The position numbers and the translations under genes are program-made. A stretch of 64,000 nt of DNA from Pseudomonas fulva 12-X (GTDB lineage: Bacteria; Pseudomonadota; Gammaproteobacteria; Pseudomonadales; Pseudomonadaceae), in NCBI RefSeq assembly GCF_000213805.1, contig NC_015556.1, positions 434,001 to 498,000 of the forward strand. Reading direction: 5' to 3'. Below are positions 58,734-64,000 of this stretch, piece by piece (the stretch's first letter is position 1; the number at the start of each line of letters is the position of its first letter). The notes beneath the pieces were generated by a model, which had not been told where the DNA came from, ran no database searches, and was given only the letters and a program-made list of their open reading frames with translations.

Positions 58734-59902
58734 TGCGTTTGCTGTACTCGTTTGTGGAACAGGAACAGGCCGCTGATACCGGCTGCCGCTGCGAACAGCA
58801 GCAGGCGCACGCACCAGGGGGCTACGTCGTTCAGTGAGCCGTGGCCCACCAGCAGGGTGAGAAAGGCGTCCAGTGCCCAACTCATCGGTGAAATCTCCGC
58901 CAGTTGGCGCATGGCCTCGGGCATCACGCTCTTGGGCACCATGATGCCGCCGATGGCTGCGAGGATGATATTGATCCCGCCGCCAAGCAATAGGGCTTGT
59001 TCACTGCTGCGTGCCAGGGCGGCCAGGAGCAGGCCCAGGCTGGTGGTCGCCAGGGCGATGCTGATGGCCAGCCAGGCATAGGCAAGCAGGCTGCCGTTGA
59101 GTTCCAGCGCCGGCAGGCCGACCAGTGGCAAACCGTGCACGCCGATACTCAGCAGCACCGCGAACTGCACCAGGTTGATGGCCAGATACGGCAGCACCTT
59201 GCTCGCCGCCAGGGTGCCTAGCCCCAGGCCCAGGCAACGGAAACGCAGCAGTGCGCCGCTCTGCTGCTCGCGCTGGAAGCTGCCGGCCATGGGCAGCATC
59301 ACGAAGAACATGCCGAAGATCAGCCAGGCCGGCACGCTCATCTGCGTGGCATTGGCCTGGGCGCTGAGGTCGCCGCTGGCCAGGCGTTCCTGCTCGTCGA
59401 TGCGGCTTTCGGTGCGCTGCTGGATCAGTTCGAGCTGCTCGGCACGGGACAGGCCGTCCTGCAGTGCGCCACTGTCCTGCAGGTAGGCGAGCAGCCGGGT
59501 CTGGGCCAGGGCGATGGTCACCGCCCCGTGCAGGCGCTGGCGCGAGAGGCGGTCGAACTGGGCGGGGAAGCTCAGGCTCGGGCCCTGGTGCGGCGTATCC
59601 AGCAAATGCTGGTCGAAGTCTTCGGGCAGGCTGATGCGCGCCATCTGCGCCGGGCCGCTTTCCAGCAGCTGGCTGTCCGGCAGCTGCGCCTGCAGGGCGT
59701 CGTGGAAGAAGCGGCTCGACTCGCTCTGCTGTGGGGCCTCCAGCACCAGCTGCAGTGGCGGCAGACGATCCTGCAGGTAGCTGGACATGGCGCCGGCCAT
59801 GATCACCAGAAACAGCGTCGGCATCAGGAACAGCACGGCCAGGGCGTGAGGGTCACGCACCAGCAGGACGATTTCCTTGCGAACCAGGGCGCGCAGTCTC
59901 AC
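58715..59902 (-). CDS. ABC-2-type exporter permease
   Basis: A 395-residue membrane protein with the ABC-2 layout: one N-terminal helix (about 22-42, AVLFLMPTLFLVIMAGAMSS), a large extracytoplasmic domain (about 45-200), and five C-terminal helices (from about 205: VPAWLIFGMFFVMLPMAG, LAINLVQFAVLLSIGV, LLAYAWLAISIALATTSLGLLL, GGGINIILAAIGGIMVP, VRLLLFAAAAGISGLFLF). The start is a GTG at 59902 overlapping the ATPase stop (GTGA). With the ATPase it forms an exporter, presumably for the lipid/polyketide product of the same operon. Only one permease gene is seen, so it likely homodimerises. Confidence 0.85.
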   Translation of the reverse strand: MRLRALVRKEIVLLVRDPHALAVLFLMPTLFLVIMAGAMSSYLQDRLPPLQLVLEAPQQSESSRFFHDALQAQLPDSQLLESGPAQMARISLPEDFDQHLLDTPHQGPSLSFPAQFDRLSRQRLHGAVTIALAQTRLLAYLQDSGALQDGLSRAEQLELIQQRTESRIDEQERLASGDLSAQANATQMSVPAWLIFGMFFVMLPMAGSFQREQQSGALLRFRCLGLGLGTLAASKVLPYLAINLVQFAVLLSIGVHGLPLVGLPALELNGSLLAYAWLAISIALATTSLGLLLAALARSSEQALLLGGGINIILAAIGGIMVPKSVMPEAMRQLAEISPMSWALDAFLTLLVGHGSLNDVAPWCVRLLLFAAAAGISGLFLFHKRVQQTQWTTHY

Positions 59903-60783
59903 AGGCGACCTCCGTTGAGGCGCAGGTACAGCTGCTCCAGGGACGGCCGACCGAAGCGCAGCAGGCTGGGCGCTTGCGGCTGTGCGGCGATGAAGCGGGT
60001 GATTGCCAGCAGCTGTTCGACGTTCAGCGCGGCGATGCGCAGTCCGTCCGGCGTGGGCTCGGCGCTTAGCCCGAGCTCGGCCAGCAGCGCCGGCAAGGCT
60101 TGCGGCACACCCTCGGGCCACTCCAGAAACAGCCCCGGCTGGTCACCGAGCAACTGGCGCGTGTCGACATCCAGCTGCACGCGGCCTTCGTGCAGCAGCA
60201 GAATGCGGTCGGCGACCTTTTCCACTTCGTCCAGGTAATGGCTGGTGTAGATCACCGCCTTGCCGTCGGCGGTCAACTGCTGCACGGCGTCGAGCAGCAA
60301 CTGCCGGCTGGCGGCATCGACGCCCACGGTGGCCTCGTCGAACAGGTACAGCTCGGCCGGTTGCAGCAGGCCGATGGCGAAGTTCAGGCGCCGCTGCTCA
60401 CCACCGGACAGGCGTTCGGCGCGGCGTTCGAGCTTGTCTTCTAGGGATGTGCTGGCGATGCAGCGCTCCAGGCGCTGGCGCCGCTCGACGCCGCGCAGCC
60501 CGTAGAGGTCAGCGAACAGCGCGAGGTTTTCCTTCACCTTCAGCCCGGCGTAAAAGGCCAACTGCTGGGGCACCAGGCCCAGGCGTCGCTCGCCCTGCCA
60601 GGCGATTCGCCCGTCGAGCGGCTGCAGCACGCCACTGAGCAGTGACAGCAGGGTGGTCTTGCCGGCGCCGTTGCTGCCCAACAGCCCCAGGCACTGGCCG
60701 GCCTGCAGGTTCAGGTCGATACCGTGCAGCGCCGGTTGCGCGGCGCCGGGGTAGCGATAGGAGAGGCGGCTGAGTTCAAGCAC
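59899..60783 (-). CDS. ABC transporter ATP-binding protein
   Basis: A 294-residue ATPase with Walker A GLLGSNGAGKTTLL, Q-loop region LVPQQLAFYAGLKVKENLALFADLYGL, signature LSGGEQRRLNFAIG, Walker B LYLFDEATVGVD and the H-loop YTSHYLDEVEKVA. The subfamily is DrrA/CcmA-like, associated with ABC-2 permeases. The C-terminal 80 residues, including GLRIAALNVEQLLAITRFI, form an accessory domain. The start is GTG at 60783, which overlaps the hotdog gene by eight bases. All catalytic motifs are present. Confidence 0.9.
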   Translation of the reverse strand: MLELSRLSYRYPGAAQPALHGIDLNLQAGQCLGLLGSNGAGKTTLLSLLSGVLQPLDGRIAWQGERRLGLVPQQLAFYAGLKVKENLALFADLYGLRGVERRQRLERCIASTSLEDKLERRAERLSGGEQRRLNFAIGLLQPAELYLFDEATVGVDAASRQLLLDAVQQLTADGKAVIYTSHYLDEVEKVADRILLLHEGRVQLDVDTRQLLGDQPGLFLEWPEGVPQALPALLAELGLSAEPTPDGLRIAALNVEQLLAITRFIAAQPQAPSLLRFGRPSLEQLYLRLNGGRL

Positions 60784-61183
60784 GGATGAGCACCAGCAGC
60801 AGTTTGCCGTCCAGCAGCAGGTGCTCGCCTTCGTGCACGCTGAAGCCATAGAGCGCGCCGGCGGGGCTCAGGGCTTCCTGGGTGGCGCTGACCAGCAGGG
60901 CGCCTTCGCGCTGGGTGGGGTGATAGTGCAGCTGCAGCTGGGAGAGTTTGCCGACCAGGGCCATTTCGATGGCGCTGTCGTTGCCGTATAAGGCACCATG
61001 CGCAGCGCACAACTGGGCAGCGGCCTCGAACAACAGGCAGGGAGAAGCGTTTTCGCCCAGGCTCTGTAGATGCCGCCAGTCGCTCAGGCCGCGAATGCCA
61101 CTGGCATCGTGGTCTAGCAGGGCATCCAGCCAGAGGGCCTGGCCCTGATGCGGCAGCAGTGAGTGCAGTTGGGTGCGATCCAT
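60776..61183 (-). CDS. Hotdog-fold protein, ApeP/FabZ-like, atypical
   Basis: A 135-residue hotdog-fold protein, first gene of the minus-strand operon. LHSLLPHQGQALWLDALLDHDASGI resembles the N-terminus of 3-hydroxyacyl-ACP dehydratases, and the central helix SPCLLFEAAAQLCAAHGALYG carries the conserved Glu53 and AAQ. The residue just before that Glu region, where dehydratases of this group (and FabZ) place a catalytic His, appears to be Leu or Cys. Dehydration is therefore doubtful; a thioesterase, a chain-binding or a dead subunit is possible. The ATG at 61181-61183 is used; the ribosome-binding site is weak. It is divergent from the methyltransferase-like gene. Confidence 0.72.
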   Translation of the reverse strand: MDRTQLHSLLPHQGQALWLDALLDHDASGIRGLSDWRHLQSLGENASPCLLFEAAAQLCAAHGALYGNDSAIEMALVGKLSQLQLHYHPTQREGALLVSATQEALSPAGALYGFSVHEGEHLLLDGKLLLVLIRA

Positions 61184-61241
61184 GGCGGGTGTCTGGCGTG
61201 CGAGCGCAGCAGTGTAACAGAGGGTCTTAGGGAGCAAGCGA

Positions 61242-61796
61242 GTGGGCGGTTGGCAATTGGTGGTTTTCGTGGGGCTGAGCATCGCCCTGACCCTGGTCTC
61301 CTGGCGTTCGCTGGGCAACCCGCGCAGCCACGGCTTCTACCGCTACTTCGCCTGGGAAGTGATGCTGGTGATGCTGGTGCTCAATGCGCCGTTCTGGTTC
61401 GAGGACCGCGCCGCCGTGCATCAGCAGATTTCCTGGGTGTTGCTGACCGCCTCGCTGGCGGTGCTGTTCGCCGGCATCTACCAGATGCGCCGCTTCGGGC
61501 GTGCCGACGAGCGCCGCCAGGACGACGAACTGTTCGCCTTCGAGCGCACCTCACAACTGGTCACCAGCGGCATCTTCGCCCATATCCGCCATCCGATGTA
61601 CTGCTCGCTATTGTTGCTTGCCTGGGGCATTGCCTGGAAGCAGCCGGGTGTTCTGGTCATGCTGCTGGCCTTGGCGGCCAGTGCGCTGCTCTGGCTGGCC
61701 GCGCGCGTCGAGGAGCGTGAGTCGCTGGTCTATTTCGGCGACGCCTACCGCGACTACATGGCGCGCAGCCGGATGTTTGTACCCTTTATCTTCTGA
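61242..61796 (+). CDS. Isoprenylcysteine carboxyl methyltransferase-like membrane protein
   Basis: A 184-residue membrane protein with four or five helices (about 4-20, 38-55, 68-86, 118-148). The ICMT/PEMT signature is SGIFAHIRHPMYCSLLLL with the downstream EERESLVYFGDAYRDYMARSRMFVP, which binds S-adenosylmethionine in this family. Bacterial members methylate lipids or have unknown substrates. The start is a GTG at 61242 with AGGGAG 8 bases upstream. It is divergent from the operon starting at the hotdog gene, so it may be a late tailoring enzyme of the same product or an unrelated neighbour. Confidence 0.72.
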   Translation: MGGWQLVVFVGLSIALTLVSWRSLGNPRSHGFYRYFAWEVMLVMLVLNAPFWFEDRAAVHQQISWVLLTASLAVLFAGIYQMRRFGRADERRQDDELFAFERTSQLVTSGIFAHIRHPMYCSLLLLAWGIAWKQPGVLVMLLALAASALLWLAARVEERESLVYFGDAYRDYMARSRMFVPFIF

Positions 61797-61798
61797 GC

Positions 61799-62398
61799 TC
61801 AGCGAACGTCTGATGAAGGCCGGTCTTCCAGCATCAGCTGGCGGTAGGCGCGCTGATATGTCTCGTAATCCAGATTCTGCTGCTGCAGCTGCTTGAGCCG
61901 CTCCTGCTTGTTCAGCTTGCCGCTCTCGCTTACATCTGGAGCCTTGGTGACAGGCTCGGCGATCAGCTGAGTGTTGCTCAGCAGCTCATCGATCACTGGG
62001 TCCATCTTGCTTTTCGTGCCCTGCCACTTCATCAGCGACAGACCGCCTTTGCCGCGCAGGTGGTAGGCCGCCGTGGCCAGTGTCTGCCGCCGCGGACCGA
62101 GAATGGTCAGCTCGGCGCTGGACATATAAGGCGCCATGTCCCACGAGCGCCGCGCCGTATACCGCACCACGTACGGGCACTGGTCCCATGGAATCGTCGA
62201 ATATTGCTGGATGGTGATGCCGTGCCGGGCGAAGCCCTGCTGCAGCACCGGTACGAAATCGCTGACCATGACCTTGGGATTTTCTTCGATACACATGGTG
62301 GTCGGCGCGCTTTGCAGTGGCGTGACGCGAACCGAGGTGCAGGCGGCCAGGCCTAGCGCCAGAACCGAGAGGGAAAGCGCGGATAGAGCTTTGGACAT
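61799..62398 (-). CDS. Sbal_3080-type lipoprotein
   Basis: A 199-residue exported lipoprotein. Lipobox LALGLAAC places the lipidated Cys at residue 20, followed by TSVRVTPLQSAPTTMCIEENPKVMVSDFVPVLQQGFARHGI, the pattern I recognise from the Sbal_3080 lipoprotein family (unknown function). MKWQGTKSKMDPVIDELLS is another shared segment. The C-terminal 45 residues are helical and charged. The ATG at 62396-62398 has AAGGAAG upstream; a TTG three codons earlier is unlikely. It is downstream of two other exported-protein genes and the ketosynthase on the same strand, separated from them by a terminator. Confidence 0.68.
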   Translation of the reverse strand: MSKALSALSLSVLALGLAACTSVRVTPLQSAPTTMCIEENPKVMVSDFVPVLQQGFARHGITIQQYSTIPWDQCPYVVRYTARRSWDMAPYMSSAELTILGPRRQTLATAAYHLRGKGGLSLMKWQGTKSKMDPVIDELLSNTQLIAEPVTKAPDVSESGKLNKQERLKQLQQQNLDYETYQRAYRQLMLEDRPSSDVR

Positions 62399-62420
62399 GC
62401 TGAGCAACTTCCTTGTGATG

Positions 62421-62443
62421 AAAAAGCCGCCCGCAGGCGGCTT
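62421..62443 (-). terminator. Rho-independent terminator (minus strand)
   Basis: On the minus strand an 8-bp stem (AAGCCGCC/GGCGGCTT, 62424-62431 and 62436-62443, 4-base loop) is followed by TTTTTC. It ends the transcript of the 62466 gene; the lipoprotein gene beyond it starts 23 bases later. Confidence 0.7.
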
Positions 62444-62465
62444 GTTTGGCAGGGGAAGCAGGCGC

Positions 62466-62906
62466 TTACTTGACGCTCGCGTACTTACCCTTCAGCGCGA
62501 CGCCCGCCATGATGGCGCCGGCGTGGCATTCGAACTTGCTGTTGTCGCGGTATTCCTGGTTCTTGTAGTTGCTGGCCAGGTCGACCACGGCGTTGGCGCC
62601 GGCGGCCTTGGCCGAGTTCTGCAGCTTGATCAGCGCCGATTGCAGCACCCAGCGGCAGGCTTCTTCGTCGGTCTTGTTGAAGGCGTTGGTCTTCTGGCTG
62701 GTGGTGACGTTGGCGTTGATGATCTTGGCGCCGGCCGGGGTCTTGTTCAGGTAGAACTTCACCGAGCCGTCCAGGCGACCGGCCTGGGTGGCTTCGTTGA
62801 CCACCGACTGGAAGTCCAGGAAGTGGGCGGTGTCACGGGCCTGGCTGACGGCGGGCAGCAGGGCGGCGGTAAGCAGAGCAGCAGCGGTCAAGCGTTTCGC
62901 ATTCAT
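62466..62906 (-). CDS. Exported protein of unknown function (often mislabelled excinuclease subunit)
   Basis: A 146-residue secreted/periplasmic protein with a signal peptide (residues 1-23, ending AVSQA). The mature part contains DGSVKFYLNKTPAGAKIINANVTTSQKTNAF, EEACRWVLQSALIKLQNSAKAAGANAVVDLASN and KFECHAGAIMAGVALKG; the two Cys could form a disulphide. Similar sequences are sometimes labelled 'excinuclease ATPase subunit', which is clearly wrong as there is no ATPase motif. The fold resembles YbjQ/DUF4156-like proteins at the AGANAVVD motif. The ATG at 62904-62906 has GGAGAAA upstream. Confidence 0.68.
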   Translation of the reverse strand: MNAKRLTAAALLTAALLPAVSQARDTAHFLDFQSVVNEATQAGRLDGSVKFYLNKTPAGAKIINANVTTSQKTNAFNKTDEEACRWVLQSALIKLQNSAKAAGANAVVDLASNYKNQEYRDNSKFECHAGAIMAGVALKGKYASVK

Positions 62907-62924
62907 CGGTTTTCTCCTGGGGTG

Positions 62925-63329
62925 TCACTGGGTCTTGGAAAGGGAAGGACGGCGCAGTTCCTGCTGGATGGTGCGGTCGAGCGTGCGCACCCACTTGTTG
63001 TAGGCGCGGTGGATCTTGCCGTCGCGATAGCCGAGATTCTGGCTGTCGCGGTACTGGATCGCGTAAGTCGAGGCCGTGTAGGGAATGGTGATGTCGGCCT
63101 GGTGCCCGCGGCGCGTGTACTGCGCCATGATCTGCCCGCGGTCGGCGCGCTCTACTGTCCACTGGCGGCGCTGCAGGGCGGTGAGGACCGCACGGCGCAT
63201 GTCGTCCTCGCTCACCGTCACGCTGGCAGGTGCGCTGCTGTTGATGTTCATCAGCGGTTTCGAGGTGCAGGCGGTAATGCCCAGCAAGAGCGCGGCGAGT
63301 AGGGCGAAGCGGTTGAAACGAGACATCAT
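62925..63329 (-). CDS. Small lipoprotein of unknown function
   Basis: A 134-residue lipoprotein with a lipobox LLGITAC (lipidated Cys21). The mature domain starts SKPLMNINSSAPASVTVSEDDMRRAVLTALQRRQWTVERAD and ends WVRTLDRTIQQELRR; it is an alpha/beta protein of about 110 residues. Two ATGs occur in tandem; the first, at 63327-63329, has AAGGA at good spacing. It lies 18 bases before the 62466 gene and 24 bases after the ketosynthase, so the three are one operon. The family is not recognised by name. Confidence 0.65.
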   Translation of the reverse strand: MMSRFNRFALLAALLLGITACTSKPLMNINSSAPASVTVSEDDMRRAVLTALQRRQWTVERADRGQIMAQYTRRGHQADITIPYTASTYAIQYRDSQNLGYRDGKIHRAYNKWVRTLDRTIQQELRRPSLSKTQ

Positions 63330-63353
63330 CCTTGGTCCTTGTCTTGAGAGAAA

Positions 63354-64000
63354 TCAGCGCCAGCGGCGGAAGATCAGCGAGGTGTTGACCCCGCCAAAGG
63401 CGAAATTGTTGTTCATCACGTACTCGTGGCTCATCTCGCGGAACTCGCCGCGCAGATAATCCAGCTCGCCGCAGGCCGGGTCGATGTGATCCAGGTTGAG
63501 GGTGTGCACGTAGCTGTCGCGGTTGAGCATCTCGATGCTGAACCAGGACTCCAGCGCGCCGCAGGCGCCCAGGGTGTGGCCGAAGTAGCTCTTCTGCGAG
63601 CTGATCGGCATGCGCGCACCGAACAGGCTGCTGGTGGCCTGGGTTTCGGCGACGTCGCCCTGTTCGGTGGCGGTGCCGTGGCCGTTGACGTAGCCGATGG
63701 CGTCGGGTGCCAGGGCAGCGTCTTCCAGGGCCAGTTCCATGGCCCGGCGCATGGTGGCCTGCACCGGTTTGGTGGCGTGCTGGCCGTCGGCATTGCAGCC
63801 GAAGCCGACGATCTCGGCGTGGATGGTCGCGCCACGCGCCAGGGCGTGCTCCAGCTCCTCGAGCACCAGCATGCCGGCGCCTTCACCGATCACCAGGCCG
63901 TCGCGGCCGCTGTCGTAGGGGCGCGGGCTGGTGTGCGGCGCATCGTTCTTCAGGCTGGTGGCGTACAGCGCATCGAACACCATGGCTTCGGTCGGGCACA
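63354..64000 (-). CDS. Beta-ketoacyl-ACP synthase, C-terminal part (runs off the window)
   Basis: The last 215 codons of a KAS I/II-type condensing enzyme; the N-terminal half, with the active-site Cys, lies beyond the right edge. Both catalytic histidines are visible: YVNGHGTATEQGD and SYFGHTLGACGALESW. The ending MNNNFAFGGVNTSLIFRRW is the usual glycine-rich KS C-terminus. This sequence is closer to ApeO/ApeR-type KSs than to housekeeping FabF. It heads an operon with the two small exported proteins. Whether it is part of the same pathway as the KS at 57364 is likely but unproven. Confidence 0.8.
   Translation of the reverse strand, partial: CPTEAMVFDALYATSLKNDAPHTSPRPYDSGRDGLVIGEGAGMLVLEELEHALARGATIHAEIVGFGCNADGQHATKPVQATMRRAMELALEDAALAPDAIGYVNGHGTATEQGDVAETQATSSLFGARMPISSQKSYFGHTLGACGALESWFSIEMLNRDSYVHTLNLDHIDPACGELDYLRGEFREMSHEYVMNNNFAFGGVNTSLIFRRWR

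Overview
The window is high-GC chromosomal DNA of a Pseudomonas-type gammaproteobacterium. The evidence is the gene order: rnk-cyaA, argH-algZ-algR-hemCD-hemXY-algQ-algP, phaC1-phaZ-phaD with divergent phaI-phaF, hslVU, argS-priA-rpmE, maeB-ponA-pilMNOPQ-aroKB-gltBD-hemE. Nearly all of this is densely packed core genome. I see no tRNA, rRNA, CRISPR array, prophage or insertion sequence.

Layout. 1-9.5 kb: the end of rnk with its terminator, class I adenylate cyclase on the minus strand, several small proteins, a periplasmic binding protein, an IclR regulator next to a DgoA-type aldolase, GST, a GNAT acetyltransferase and argH. 9.7-17.8 kb: the AlgZ/AlgR two-component system, haem synthesis (hemC, hemD, hemX-like, hemY), the anti-sigma factor AlgQ and the histone-like AlgP with a KPAA-repeat tail. 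17.9-22.5 kb: a medium-chain-length PHA locus with phasins PhaI and PhaF on one strand and PhaC1, PhaZ and PhaD on the other; the usual second synthase phaC2 is absent. 22.7-30 kb: DUF971, HslU, HslV, a SPOR/FtsN-like protein, ArgS and PriA, all on the minus strand. 30-34 kb: ribosomal protein L31, a secreted thermonuclease, an M48 lipoprotein peptidase and malic enzyme. 34-45 kb: PBP1a, divergent from the type IV pilus assembly operon pilMNOPQ, followed by aroK, aroB and a DamX-like SPOR protein. 45-52.5 kb: glutamate synthase gltBD and hemE.

52.5-64 kb is accessory-looking and is the most interesting part. It encodes a type II fatty-acid/polyketide-like assembly system. A plus-strand block has a flavodoxin-fold protein of the dialkylresorcinol condensing enzyme type, a KAS III-like enzyme, a small HTH-like protein and a BtrH-like Cys-His-Asp acyltransferase. 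It converges on a six-gene minus-strand operon with overlapping starts and stops: hotdog protein, ABC ATPase, ABC-2 permease, acyl carrier protein, ketosynthase and a short chain-length-factor-like protein. Further right are an isoprenylcysteine methyltransferase-like membrane protein, three small exported or lipoproteins and the C-terminal part of another ketosynthase that runs off the edge. The convergent junction holds a REPIN-like inverted REP pair and a large palindrome. My inference is that the cluster builds an acyl chain on a dedicated ACP, releases it by acyl transfer and exports it. The gene set resembles aryl-polyene/resorcinol clusters but does not match one exactly.

Start codons were chosen by ribosome-binding site, family length and overlap with the upstream gene. 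Several are GTG or TTG. Family names come from recognising the protein sequences; no database search was possible.
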